From positions 21,905 through 85,904 of the forward strand of contig DAOPZJ010000004.1 in NCBI GenBank assembly GCA_035353335.1: 64,000 bases of DNA, given 5' to 3'. Position numbers and translations under genes: made by a program. This document shows, one piece after another, positions 16,078-24,150 of the stretch. This stretch comes from Oscillospiraceae bacterium. Lineage in GTDB: Bacteria > Bacillota > Clostridia > Oscillospirales > JAKOTC01. Under the pieces are notes generated by a model. The model searched no databases. It saw nothing but the letters and a program-made list of their open reading frames with translations, and had not been told where the DNA came from. Position 1 is the stretch's first letter; each line of letters starts with the position of its first letter.

Positions 16078-17427
16078 GTGACCATCAGACGGCAGTGGCT
16101 ATGGGTTCTGACCATCACGGCGGTTTTGGCCATATGCATCAATTCCTGGATTTCATCTTCGCTGATCAATAAATATTTCTTGTCCTACAACACCGCGAAT
16201 TACAACAATCACATTAGCCAAATCGAACAACTCGCGGCAAGCGCTTTAAAAGACGGAGGCATTACAAATCAACAGCTCTCCGTGCAGCTTGAATCGCATT
16301 TGGACGACCCGATTGTCAGCATAAAACTCTATAATGCAGCCGGAATGCTTGTTGCGGAAGCTGCGAACATGCCGGGCAACGGGTATGGGATGGGAAACGG
16401 AATGGGCAACGGAATGCACTGGAATTCCGAAGAGGTTGACACCTACCGGATCATGGACGGCGGCACGGTTTTAGGCGTCCTCAACGTCACAAGATACAGT
16501 TCACTGAGAAATTCACAGGTCGCAGTACAATTTCAAGCCGCTCTGCTTCAAAACAGCGCTCTCTCTTTCGCAATTGTTCTGGCAGTGCTGATTATTATCG
16601 GAATTTTTGTCAGCCGGAGATTGAGCCGGGATTTGACAAACACGGCCTCCCAGGCACTCAGCATCGACATGGACGGAGACACGAGTTTTAAGCCGTCAAG
16701 AGTCCGGGAAATCAGAGTGATTCAGTCGAGCCTGGATACGCTCCGCGACCGGTTGAAAATCAAACAGATCAGCAGAAAAATGACTGTGGACGAGCTTGTC
16801 CATCAGACCAGAACACCGCTCACGATTTTACAGACCCATCTGGAGGGGCTTGAGGACGGCATTACGACGATGTCGGAAGACGAGATCAAAGTGTTTCGGT
16901 CACAGATTGACAACATTACATCTATCATATCAAATATGAGCATTCTGATCGACGCCGACAGACCTGTGCAGGAACTTCACCCCGAAGAAATCGATCTGCA
17001 TGTGCTGCTCAGCCAAGTTATAAGCGGTTTAAAAGTGCAGTTCGATAAAAAGAAGATTGAGCTTCAAATGCCGAATACTCAGAAAGTTATCTTGAAAACC
17101 GATCCGTATAAACTGAGCCAATGTATTTATAATCTGATCACGAACGCCTATAAATTCATGGCTTCCGGCGGGATAGTTGAACTGTCTTATGAGACGGCTG
17201 ACGCAAAGGTCTTGATACATGTGAAAGACACCGGTGTAGGAATTGCCGAAGAAGATTTGCCGCACCTGTTTGACGCCTATTTCAGAGGACATAACACTTC
17301 CGGGCGCAAAGGGGACGGACTAGGGCTATATATCGTGAAAGAGAATCTGGAGCAAATGGGCGGTTCGATCGGCGTCCGGTCAAAGCCGGGAGAAGGCAGC
17401 GAATTCACGATCACCCTTCCATTATAA
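16078..17427 (+). CDS. Sensor histidine kinase
   Basis: A 449-residue kinase starting at GTG 16078 behind GGGAGG. Helix 1 spans about 8-30. An extracytoplasmic region runs from about 31 to 160, and helix 2 from about 161 to 180. Then come a linker/HAMP-like segment, the HisKA motif DELVHQTRTPL with His242, and the ATPase boxes NLITNAYKF, VKDTGVGIAEEDLPHLF and GDGLGLYIVKE. The extracytoplasmic region carries an unusual Met/Gly/Asn stretch at 99-116 (GNGYGMGNGMGNGMHWN). This resembles methionine-rich metal-binding loops, so a metal signal is possible but unproven. Confidence 0.92.
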   Translation: MTIRRQWLWVLTITAVLAICINSWISSSLINKYFLSYNTANYNNHISQIEQLAASALKDGGITNQQLSVQLESHLDDPIVSIKLYNAAGMLVAEAANMPGNGYGMGNGMGNGMHWNSEEVDTYRIMDGGTVLGVLNVTRYSSLRNSQVAVQFQAALLQNSALSFAIVLAVLIIIGIFVSRRLSRDLTNTASQALSIDMDGDTSFKPSRVREIRVIQSSLDTLRDRLKIKQISRKMTVDELVHQTRTPLTILQTHLEGLEDGITTMSEDEIKVFRSQIDNITSIISNMSILIDADRPVQELHPEEIDLHVLLSQVISGLKVQFDKKKIELQMPNTQKVILKTDPYKLSQCIYNLITNAYKFMASGGIVELSYETADAKVLIHVKDTGVGIAEEDLPHLFDAYFRGHNTSGRKGDGLGLYIVKENLEQMGGSIGVRSKPGEGSEFTITLPL

Positions 17428-17442
17428 TTAATAACATACTTT

Positions 17443-17476
17443 AAACACCTCCGTCTATATGAGAACGGAGGTGTTT
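17443..17476 (+). terminator. Terminator of the two-component operon
   Basis: AAACACCTCCGT (17443-17454) pairs perfectly with ACGGAGGTGTTT (17465-17476), followed by TTTAT. Confidence 0.85.
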
Positions 17477-17554
17477 TTATTACCGTAAAAGATTTTTAAA
17501 ATTATTTTTATGAGCATATTTCTGCCACAGTCGAATTTTATGATAGAGCCATAA

Positions 17555-17570
17555 CCACCGAAGACGGTGG
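17555..17570 (+). promoter_or_regulatory. Small hairpin in the 5' leader of the Cys-rich protein gene
   Basis: CCACCG-AAGA-CGGTGG forms a stable tetraloop hairpin ending about 8 bases before the AAGGAGG ribosome site of the gene at 17596. It may stabilise the leader or modulate translation. No known riboswitch is recognised. Confidence 0.4.
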
Positions 17571-17595
17571 GAATTCAAGGAGGTAAACATATACC

Positions 17596-18180
17596 ATGTT
17601 CAATTCTAAGATGAAAAAGATTCTTGCAGCCGGCGCTGCGGTTCTCGCATTATCGGCATTGTCCATTACCGCTTTTGCGGCATCCGCTTATAAAAGCCCC
17701 GCGGAAGCCGTTGCCGCGCTGACCGGAAAAACGGTTGAAAGCGTCGTCGACCAGCGGCAGGAGACCGGAGACACCTACTGCACGATCGCAAGCGAAGGAG
17801 GCGTTTTGGATGAATACAAAGCATCTGTGCTTCAAATGAAAAAAGATACTTTGAATGCGCGGGTCGCCGCAGGCACATTGACGCAAGAGAGAGCTGATGA
17901 GATTATAGCGGCCATTGAAAAAAATATGGCCGACTGTGATGGAACCTGTGACGGTAACGGCGGCGCAATGATGGGCCGGGGCTTCGGCGCTGGCAACGGC
18001 AACTGCGCAGGCAATGAGAGCGGGACCTGCACGGGTAACGGTACCGGGAACGGAACCTGCACGGGCAACGGCAACACTGACGGAACTTGCACAGGCAACG
18101 GTTTCGGCGGCGGGCGCGGCGGTCAGTGCGGAATGCGCGGGCAGAACGGTTCCTGCCTGACAGCAAACAATAACGGCTGA
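17596..18180 (+). CDS. Secreted DUF2680-like protein with Cys-Gly-Asn repeat tail
   Basis: A 194-residue exported protein. The signal peptide ends at about AFA-AS (28-30). A folded region at 33-115 (SPAEAVAALTGKTVESV, GTLTQERADEIIAAIEKN) matches the DUF2680/YckD type known in Firmicutes, whose function is not established. The tail from 114 on is low complexity with nine-residue-scale Cys spacing: Cys114, 118, 137, 145, 155, 165, 178 and 187, including TCTGN three times at a 10-residue period. Such a tail could bind metal or form disulfides. It follows a sensor kinase with a Met-rich loop, making metal handling a reasonable guess. It has a strong AAGGAGG site and its own terminator. Confidence 0.75.
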   Translation: MFNSKMKKILAAGAAVLALSALSITAFAASAYKSPAEAVAALTGKTVESVVDQRQETGDTYCTIASEGGVLDEYKASVLQMKKDTLNARVAAGTLTQERADEIIAAIEKNMADCDGTCDGNGGAMMGRGFGAGNGNCAGNESGTCTGNGTGNGTCTGNGNTDGTCTGNGFGGGRGGQCGMRGQNGSCLTANNNG

Positions 18181-18208
18181 TACTGTTCAACGAAACCCTT
18201 GAAATAAC

Positions 18209-18242
18209 AAGCAAGCGGGCGTCGGAAGACGCCCGCTTGCTT
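18209..18242 (+). terminator. Bidirectional hairpin terminator
   Basis: AAGCAAGCGGGCGTC (18209-18223) pairs with GACGCCCGCTTGCTT (18228-18242), followed by TTT. It ends the Cys-rich protein gene, and its mirror strand can end the convergent ABC operon. Confidence 0.85.
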
Positions 18243-18252
18243 TTTCGATGAT

Positions 18253-19011
18253 TCAGATTTGCTTTTTGTCGAACATGAGGATTGAAAGAAAGATAAAAGA
18301 CACTGTGAGGCCACCGGCGACGATCATTGCAGGATAAAAATCTGTCGGTAAAACCTGCCCGGAGATTAAACCCGTGTTCAGATTGGCGCAGCTGATGGGG
18401 TTATACTTATTCCAGGTCGGTATGATACTCATGAGCAAGGTAACTGCGATAAGGCAGAAGGTAAACAGCAATCCGCCGTAGTTTCCCTTGAATAAAATAC
18501 CGCCCAAAATCAATTCCGTGATCAACAGCACGCCGTATACCCAGAGACCTGCCGCCGAAAGAAACAGGTTCTTAACATTATCCATGCTCCAGAAATACGC
18601 TGTATAACCATAAGTGATACCAAAGCAAAGAGCATAACATGCTGTCCAAATCAACGTTGCGGAGGTGAATTTGGACAGGATCACAACGGGCCTCGAAAGC
18701 CCTTTTGTCAGCATATTGACCAGGGTGCCTTTGCTGAATTCACCGGACATGATGCCGCCGAACACGAGCACGACGACGATCAGCCCCATTTGGGAGACGT
18801 TTTTGAAAAATTGTCCCCAGGAGTCCAGCGCCGAGGGCGTCGGAAGCGTGATGCTCATGCCCTCAGGCATCACCGAGCTCATGATATCCGGCAGAATTTT
18901 AGCTGTGACGGGGCTCATGATTCCGAACAGCAGAAACACAATCAGCAGAATTAACAGCTTATGCGTCCGTGAACTTTCCATGAGTTCTTTCTTTAAAAAT
19001 GCTGTATACAT
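18253..19011 (-). CDS. ABC-2 type transporter permease
   Basis: A 252-residue membrane protein starting MYTAFLKKELMESSRTHK, the typical cytoplasmic start of ABC-2 permeases, followed by about six hydrophobic segments. It lies two bases after the ATPase stop, so the pair forms one exporter. The operon is headed by an XRE regulator, a layout frequent for drug, peptide or bacteriocin export and for self-regulated stress exporters. The substrate is not predictable. Confidence 0.88.
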   Translation of the reverse strand: MYTAFLKKELMESSRTHKLLILLIVFLLFGIMSPVTAKILPDIMSSVMPEGMSITLPTPSALDSWGQFFKNVSQMGLIVVVLVFGGIMSGEFSKGTLVNMLTKGLSRPVVILSKFTSATLIWTACYALCFGITYGYTAYFWSMDNVKNLFLSAAGLWVYGVLLITELILGGILFKGNYGGLLFTFCLIAVTLLMSIIPTWNKYNPISCANLNTGLISGQVLPTDFYPAMIVAGGLTVSFIFLSILMFDKKQI

Positions 19012-19013
19012 TA

Positions 19014-19928
19014 TTAAACCGCCTCCAAAAACAAGGTCTCGATGCTCGGCTCGAGAAGTTCGAATTTAATAGGACGCAGCCCTTTTTGTGAAAGGATGTC
19101 GATGGTGTCCTTTTGCGCGCGGGCGGCGTTTGCGGCCCTTAAAATCACCGTTGTGCCGTTTGTCTCGGTTTTGTTCAGATAGTCCGGCGTATCGATCGCC
19201 GAGAGGAAAACTTTCAGGTCATCCGGTGAACTGAATTCGATTAAAAGGCCGTCTTCGCGGTGCTGCTTTTTAATATCAGCGATGGTGCCGCAGAGCGCCA
19301 ATTTACCGTTGTTAAGCAGGGCGATGCGGTCGCAAATGCGCTCCACGTCCGAGAGGATGTGGGTTGAAAACAGCACGGTGGTTTTGCCTGTGACCTGCTC
19401 CAAAATATCGAGTAATTCTTTTCGGCCGATGGGATCGAGCGCCGAGGTCGGCTCGTCACAGATGAGCAGTTTCGGCTCGTTGATCAATGCCTGCGCGATG
19501 CCGAGACGCTGTTTCATACCTCTCGAAAAGCCGCCGATTCGCTTGTTGGCCTTTTCAAGCCCGACCAAATGGATCAATTCCTCGCAGCGGCTTTTCAGAG
19601 TTTTGTGATCCAACCCCGTGATTTCGCCGCAGAGCGTCAAATATTCGATGGGTTTCATGTAGCCGTAGAACTCGGGCACGTCGGGCAGATAGCCGATAAA
19701 ACGGTTGGTCCTGGTCTGACCGTACCGGACAGACTCGCCGTTGACGCGGATGGTTCCGCTGTCCGTCTTTAGTAACCCCAGAATCATCTTCATCGTCGTG
19801 GTTTTGCCCGCGCCGTTTTGGCCGATAAAGCCGAAGATGGATTTTTCGGGCACCTCAAAAGAGATATCATCGATGACCTTATTGTCGCCGAAGCTCTTTG
19901 AGACATGTTCAAGCGTTAAGATATTCAT
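19014..19928 (-). CDS. ABC transporter ATP-binding protein
   Basis: A 304-residue ATPase with Walker A GQNGAGKTTTMKM, Q-loop region GYLPDVPEF, signature GFSRGMKQRLGIAQAL (SRGMK variant of LSGGQ), Walker B LLICDEPTSALDP and H-loop STHILSDVERI. The C-terminal 80 residues form the extension common in ABC-2 exporters of the CcmA/YxlF type. It is preceded by GAAAGG and is translated with the permease downstream. Confidence 0.93.
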   Translation of the reverse strand: MNILTLEHVSKSFGDNKVIDDISFEVPEKSIFGFIGQNGAGKTTTMKMILGLLKTDSGTIRVNGESVRYGQTRTNRFIGYLPDVPEFYGYMKPIEYLTLCGEITGLDHKTLKSRCEELIHLVGLEKANKRIGGFSRGMKQRLGIAQALINEPKLLICDEPTSALDPIGRKELLDILEQVTGKTTVLFSTHILSDVERICDRIALLNNGKLALCGTIADIKKQHREDGLLIEFSSPDDLKVFLSAIDTPDYLNKTETNGTTVILRAANAARAQKDTIDILSQKGLRPIKFELLEPSIETLFLEAV

Positions 19929-19970
19929 GAATCGGATTTTCCTTTCGTATTAAGGTTGAAGTTTTATTTT

Positions 19971-20171
19971 TCAACCTTCCTCACCTTTACCGAAAACAAA
20001 GTAGACAATGGGGCCGATGATCTGGACAAAGCACATGATGATCCAAAAGACCTTGCTGCCGAACCGGTAATGAGGGTGTTTGAGAACATGTACCAGCGCC
20101 GCAACTGTCAGCGACAATTCCGCAATGAGGATCGGGATTAAAAACGGGAGATACTCAATCAATTTTTCCAT
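19971..20171 (-). CDS. PLDc_N-like small membrane protein
   Basis: A 66-residue protein with two hydrophobic helices and the motif FWIIMCFVQIIGPIVYFVFGKGE, typical of the phospholipase-D nuclease N-terminal (PLDc_N) domain found alone beside ABC-2 exporters in Firmicutes. It overlaps the end of the XRE gene by 17 bases and precedes the ATPase gene, so it is probably an accessory membrane part of the same system. Confidence 0.8.
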   Translation of the reverse strand: MEKLIEYLPFLIPILIAELSLTVAALVHVLKHPHYRFGSKVFWIIMCFVQIIGPIVYFVFGKGEEG

Positions 20172-21294
20172 AAGATGACCATCCTTTCATAAATAGCGCT
20201 CCCTCGAGATGATTGAGGATATTTTGATAAACGGGGTTTTGCGCCAAAAAAGTAAACGCGGGGTTATTTTTGATGATGTTTATAACATCCTGTCGAATTA
20301 ACTTGATATCGCGGGGGACGCTTTTGTTGAGCTCGTTTTCCTCCAGCCAATCGTCGAGCAGGTCAAAGTATTGGTCGCCGTGCAATTCCACCGCAAAGCT
20401 CGCAGAGGTGCAGACTCGTTCGTAACCGGCTAACATTTCAAGCGTCTTTTCCGCGTTTTGATTTGTTGCATAAGTCAGCGCGGCCACATAGTAAATCGGG
20501 GCAAGCAGATCGGGCCGGAGCCGATCGAAATCAAACACCTCGGCGACTTTGAGAAAACGGGCTAACAGAGGGTCAAACCGCCCGTCTTTCATATACAGTG
20601 ACAGATAGGACGGGGCAAGACTAAGGAGGATGCCGAGATACTGGTAGACGCCTACCTGCATGACTGTCGCGGCTTTTTTGGAATCGCCCTTCATCTGATA
20701 AGCGCCCGAGAGAATGACTTCGGTGCTCATCACGGGCTTGGTGGAGCCCTCCAAAAGTTCAAGAACTTCGAGCGGTTTTTGCAGGGTCAGATAACAAATC
20801 GCCTGCATCGAGTTGGCTTGTTTTGAGAGCCAGAGGTCGTCTCCGTCGGTCTTGATATGTTCGCATAACCTGATGATCTCATTCAAAATCTCCTGCTGCT
20901 TTTCGGGTTCTTTCGCCAGCGGATGGTGGTTCAATAACAGCGCCGCAATCTCAAAGACCAACGGGAAGCAGGCGTAATACTTTTTTACGAGTTCCCTGCA
21001 CTCTGCGTAAACCTCCTCAAAGGGTTTACTGCTGAAATCATGTGCAAGGCGGTTATAGTTTTTTTTAATATCCTCGGCGGTCATCTGGGGCAGGTAGCCG
21101 ATCAGCTCGTCGATGCTGATGTTGAAATAGGCGGCAAGGCGCGGCAGAAACGTGATGTCGGGATAACTCTGTCCGGTCTCCCACTTGGAGACCGAGGCCT
21201 TTGAGACGCTCATGTATTCGGCGAGCTCATCTTGCGTAATGTTTCTTTCGTGCCGCTTTGCGGCAATCACCGTCGAAATGTTGATCTCTTTCAA
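20155..21294 (-). CDS. XRE-family regulator with long helical C-terminal domain
   Basis: A 379-residue protein starting at TTG 21294 (GAGGTGA upstream). The Cro/CI helix-turn-helix lies at about 8-62 (RHERNITQDELAEYMSVSKASVSKWETG). The remaining 300 residues are all-helical and TPR-like, a layout used for sensing a ligand or peptide. It heads the operon with PLDc_N and the ABC exporter. It probably controls that operon through the palindrome at 21365-21381, upstream of its promoter. Confidence 0.88.
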   Translation of the reverse strand: MKEINISTVIAAKRHERNITQDELAEYMSVSKASVSKWETGQSYPDITFLPRLAAYFNISIDELIGYLPQMTAEDIKKNYNRLAHDFSSKPFEEVYAECRELVKKYYACFPLVFEIAALLLNHHPLAKEPEKQQEILNEIIRLCEHIKTDGDDLWLSKQANSMQAICYLTLQKPLEVLELLEGSTKPVMSTEVILSGAYQMKGDSKKAATVMQVGVYQYLGILLSLAPSYLSLYMKDGRFDPLLARFLKVAEVFDFDRLRPDLLAPIYYVAALTYATNQNAEKTLEMLAGYERVCTSASFAVELHGDQYFDLLDDWLEENELNKSVPRDIKLIRQDVINIIKNNPAFTFLAQNPVYQNILNHLEGALFMKGWSSYGKID

Positions 21295-21316
21295 GAAAAA
21301 TCACCTCACGAGAAAC

Positions 21317-21345
21317 ATTATCACCCTTTTCACATGGAATATCAA
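21317..21345 (-). promoter_or_regulatory. Promoter of the XRE-ABC operon
   Basis: On the minus strand TTGATA (21345-21340), a 17-base spacer and GATAAT (21322-21317) precede the TTG start by about 22 bases. Confidence 0.65.
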
Positions 21346-21364
21346 GGGATTTATAATTGATTTC

Positions 21365-21381
21365 AGTTGATTAAATCAACT
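21365..21381. promoter_or_regulatory. Candidate operator palindrome of the XRE regulator
   Basis: AGTTGATT-A-AATCAACT is a perfect 17-bp palindrome centred about 30 bp upstream of the -35 box of the XRE operon. XRE proteins bind such sites as dimers. The link is inferred from position. Confidence 0.5.
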
Positions 21382-21397
21382 AATTGGAAACATTAAA

Positions 21398-21439
21398 AAA
21401 TAAGCGTTCCCGCAAGAACACTCCTGGCTTCGCTTATTT
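21398..21439 (-). terminator. Hairpin terminator after the fRMsr gene
   Basis: AAATAAGCG (21398-21406) pairs with CGCTTATTT (21431-21439), with a smaller inner hairpin. On the minus strand the T-rich run TTATTTTTTAA follows. Confidence 0.65.
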
Positions 21440-21480
21440 CGGTTGAAGGAGGGTAAATCTGTTGGAGCTATTCGCCCGAT

Positions 21481-21978
21481 TTAAATTGAGCGGATATAGC
21501 TATATAAATTAAATGGTTTATTTCTTGCATTTTCAAGGGCTTCGCTCAATATATGCACGAATTCTTCAAGTCCGGCCCGGTCCGTTTCAGTGAAGCGCCC
21601 GACGGAAGGACTGTCGACATCCAGCACTCCGATGATTTTGCCTTGAACGCGAAGCGGGATAACGATTTCCGAATTGGATGCGCTGTCGCAGGCGATATGA
21701 CCGGGAAACTCATGCACGTCTTTGTCCAGCATCGTCGTACCTTGCCGTACAGCGGCTCCGCAAACGCCCTTTCCGACCGGAATCTCAATGCACGCAGGTT
21801 TTCCCTGAAACGGGCCGAGGATGATTTTTTCGTTTTCAGCAAAATAAAACCCGGCCCAATTGATGTCTTCGAGCGTGTTGAAAATTAACGCCGAGGCATT
21901 GGCGAGATTTGCGATATAATGCGGCACCCCTTGGATCAATGCCCGCAGCTGCGCGTTCATTTCATTATAATCGGTCAT
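21481..21978 (-). CDS. msrC: GAF-domain free methionine-(R)-sulfoxide reductase
   Basis: A 165-residue single GAF domain. It matches free methionine-R-sulfoxide reductases, which repair oxidised free methionine through cysteines. Conserved parts are NWAGFYF, the CIEIPVGKGVCG cysteines, FPGHIACDSASNSEIV with the active-site Cys, and GVLDVDSP. ATG 21978 is chosen because GGAGG stands 7 bases upstream; the longer open frame is not conserved in type. It is monocistronic with a terminator. Confidence 0.9.
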   Translation of the reverse strand: MTDYNEMNAQLRALIQGVPHYIANLANASALIFNTLEDINWAGFYFAENEKIILGPFQGKPACIEIPVGKGVCGAAVRQGTTMLDKDVHEFPGHIACDSASNSEIVIPLRVQGKIIGVLDVDSPSVGRFTETDRAGLEEFVHILSEALENARNKPFNLYSYIRSI

Positions 21979-22142
21979 GTTTATCCTCCGGAAGAGTTCA
22001 ATTTTTGGGCTCGCTGAAAATAAAATCGAATATAAGGCAAAATCAAAAGCAGACAAATTGAAAAATATGCCGTGAGTCGTATTATAACATATAGTGCGAA
22101 AACCGCAACGCAATTTTTCGGGTGCTGACAAACATGCGGATA

Positions 22143-22171
22143 TTGACATATTCTATGGAATATGATAAAAT
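22143..22171 (+). promoter_or_regulatory. Promoter of tRNA-Ser
   Basis: TTGACA (22143-22148), a 17-base spacer and TAAAAT (22166-22171) form a strong promoter. The predicted transcript has a leader of about 60 bases before the mature tRNA end. Confidence 0.75.
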
Positions 22172-22238
22172 CAAAAACCGCGATAGGGAGAGCGCATACG
22201 GTTTTACCGATGCAAATCTTTCAGTCGCTGTAAAATAC

Positions 22239-22327
22239 GGAGAGGTATCGAAGAGGTCATAACGGGGCTGACTCGAAATCAGTTTGGGGGCAACTCCACG
22301 TGGGTTCGAATCCCACCCTCTCCGCCA
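22239..22327 (+). tRNA. tRNA-Ser (anticodon CGA)
   Basis: The acceptor GGAGAGG (22239-22245) pairs with CCTCTCC (22317-22323), followed by encoded GCCA. The anticodon loop CTCGAAA gives CGA. A long variable arm (TTGGGGGCAACTCCACG) marks a class II tRNA, and the T-loop GGTTCGAATCC is intact. Total length is 89 nt with CCA. It reads UCG codons. Confidence 0.95.
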
Positions 22328-22361
22328 AAAAGCCGGTAACGCAAGTTAACCGGTTTTTTTA
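22328..22361 (+). terminator. Terminator of tRNA-Ser
   Basis: GCCGGTAAC and GTTAACCGG form a stem with a GCAA loop and a one-base bulge, followed by seven T residues. Confidence 0.85.
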
Positions 22362-22408
22362 TTGTTAGCAATTTTTTCCGAATGGCATCTTTTAATGTAC
22401 TCCTTTTA

Positions 22409-22437
22409 TTGCGCTTTATGTATATTTGTGATATAAT
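22409..22437 (+). promoter_or_regulatory. Promoter of the nfeD-SPFH operon
   Basis: TTGCGC (22409-22414), a 17-base spacer and TATAAT (22432-22437). The leader to the ATG is about 100 bases, with no recognised riboswitch. Confidence 0.65.
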
Positions 22438-22546
22438 ATATTTGGGTAAAATGACGAAAAAGAATTCGGATCATTTGCCCGGAGCATTTGATTATGCCAA
22501 ACGACATATAATTTGGCTCGGAAACCTTTGAAAGGGGTGTTTTTTT

Positions 22547-22975
22547 ATGGGACCCATGATCTGGATATGGGCGGGCATTTTTGTGGTCACGCTTCTCATC
22601 GAAGGCGCAACTGTCAGCTTGGTCAGCATTTGGTTCGCTGCCGGCGCTCTGGTCGCCGGTGTCGCAACCTTGTTCGGCGCGCAGCTGTGGCTTCAGCTCG
22701 TCTTGTTCATCGTGGTCTCCGGCGCAACTTTAACGGCGACACGGCCTTTAATGCGTAAAATGCGCGGCAAAAAGGAACCGACCAATGCGGACCGCAACAT
22801 CGGCGCAGAAGCGGTTGTTTTAACACCGATTGAACCGCATACATTGGGCACAGTCAATGTTAACGGGCTTGTCTGGAACGCAGTCGATGTGGACGGCGGA
22901 AACATTCCCGCCGGCGAAGTCGTCATCGTCAAACACATCCAAGGCACAAAACTGCTCGTTAAAAAACAATCATAA
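22547..22975 (+). CDS. NfeD-family membrane protein (short form)
   Basis: A 142-residue protein with an N-terminal hydrophobic block of about three helices (MIWIWAGIFVVTLLIEGATV, then LFGAQLWLQLVLFIVV) and a C-terminal OB-fold-like domain from about 80 (NIGAEAVVLTPIEPHTLGTV). Short NfeD proteins are paired with SPFH proteins and are thought to help organise membrane microdomains. The SPFH gene follows 49 bases downstream in the same operon. Confidence 0.9.
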   Translation: MGPMIWIWAGIFVVTLLIEGATVSLVSIWFAAGALVAGVATLFGAQLWLQLVLFIVVSGATLTATRPLMRKMRGKKEPTNADRNIGAEAVVLTPIEPHTLGTVNVNGLVWNAVDVDGGNIPAGEVVIVKHIQGTKLLVKKQS

Positions 22976-23024
22976 CCCACGAATCATGAGAAGAAAACAG
23001 TCATAACAGACAGGAGGATTACTT

Positions 23025-23969
23025 ATGATCTTTGCAGCAATCGGTGTCGGCGGAAGCGTCGCAATCGCAATTATCGCTCTTTTCGTTCTGATCGTTCTGG
23101 TATCGAATATCAAAGTCGTGCCGCAGGCACATGCTTATGTCATCGAACGCCTCGGTGCTTATCACACAACTTGGGAAACCGGTCTGCACGCCAAAATCCC
23201 GTTCTTTGATAAAATTTCGAAAAAGGTCTCGCTGAAAGAACGCATTGCCGACTTCCCGCCGCAGCCCGTCATCACCAAGGATAACGTCACCATGCAGATC
23301 GACACCGTCGTCTACTTCCAGGTGACCGACCCGAAACTGTTCTCCTACGGCGTTGAAAACCCGATGATGGCCATCGAAACGCTGGCGGCGACGACCCTGC
23401 GCAACATCATCGGCGAATTGGAACTCGACCAGACTCTGACTTCCCGTGACACCATCAACGCCAAGATCCGTGTGATTTTGGACGTCGCGACCGACCCGTG
23501 GGGCATCAAAGTTAACCGCGTCGAGCTCAAGAACATCCTGCCGCCGAAAGAAATTCAAAACGCGATGGAGCGTCAGATGAAAGCTGAGCGCGAACGCCGT
23601 GAGGCGATTTTGCGCGCTGAAGGCGAAAAGAACGCCGCCATCCTCGTCGCCGAAGGTCAGAAGCAGTCTGTAATTCTCTCTGCGGAAGCCGATAAGCAAT
23701 CCAAGATTTTGGCCGCCGAAGCCGAAAAGGAAAAGAAAATCCGCGAAGCCGAAGGTGAAGCCGAAGCGATTCTCAAGGTGCAGTCCGCGCTGGCTGACGG
23801 TATCAAGATGCTGAACGAATCCGCTCCTTCTCAGCAGGTCATCGCGCTCAAGAGTTTGGAAGCGCTGACAAAAGTCGGTCAGGGCTCGTCTACAAAGATC
23901 ATCATTCCGTCCGAGATCCAGTCGCTGGCGGGTCTTGCGACTTCTGTTAAGGAACTCATGAAAGAATAA
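23025..23969 (+). CDS. SPFH/band 7 protein (slipin/QmcA-like)
   Basis: A 314-residue membrane-anchored scaffold. One N-terminal helix spans about 5-27. The SPFH domain spans about 30-190 (VVPQAHAYVIERLGAYHTTW, MQIDTVVYFQVTDP). A long Ala/Glu-rich coiled coil runs from about 190 to 250 (repeated AEGEKNAA, AEADKQSK patterns), followed by a C-terminal oligomerisation segment. With NfeD it probably builds large ring-like membrane assemblies or modulates a protease. AGGAGG precedes the start. Confidence 0.93.
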   Translation: MIFAAIGVGGSVAIAIIALFVLIVLVSNIKVVPQAHAYVIERLGAYHTTWETGLHAKIPFFDKISKKVSLKERIADFPPQPVITKDNVTMQIDTVVYFQVTDPKLFSYGVENPMMAIETLAATTLRNIIGELELDQTLTSRDTINAKIRVILDVATDPWGIKVNRVELKNILPPKEIQNAMERQMKAERERREAILRAEGEKNAAILVAEGQKQSVILSAEADKQSKILAAEAEKEKKIREAEGEAEAILKVQSALADGIKMLNESAPSQQVIALKSLEALTKVGQGSSTKIIIPSEIQSLAGLATSVKELMKE

Positions 23970-23989
23970 AAGTTCTTTAGATTACATCC

Positions 23990-24023
23990 AAACGCCTGTC
24001 GAAGAGATTTTCGACAGGCGTTT
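23990..24023 (+). terminator. Terminator of the nfeD-SPFH operon
   Basis: AAACGCCTGTCGA (23990-24002) pairs perfectly with TCGACAGGCGTTT (24011-24023). Confidence 0.8.
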
Positions 24024-24050
24024 CTGTATTAAGGAATTATAATGCAGCGC

Positions 24051-24078
24051 TTGACAATATTGCGAGATAAAGTATAAT
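24051..24078 (+). promoter_or_regulatory. Promoter for the 5-formyl-THF cyclo-ligase gene
   Basis: TTGACA (24051-24056), a 16-base spacer and TATAAT (24073-24078), about 73 bases before the ATG. Confidence 0.75.
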
Positions 24079-24150
24079 TTTAGCGAATCGGTTTTTTAAT
24101 ATTTCTTTGTAAAGTAAAATATCTATTATGAAAACGGAAGAAAACGCTTG

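Noticed and set aside
18001..18110. Possible tandem repeat array independent of genes
   Set aside because: The repetition is in frame and encodes the GNGTCTGN tail of the secreted protein.
22172..22238. A second RNA gene in the 60-base tRNA-Ser leader
   Set aside because: Only a weak CCG/CGG pairing is seen, with no tRNA cloverleaf or known small-RNA motif.
23019..23699. A 226-codon minus-strand frame opposite the SPFH gene
   Set aside because: It is the reverse of a conserved coiled-coil gene, with no start signal and low-complexity Asp/Val/His content.
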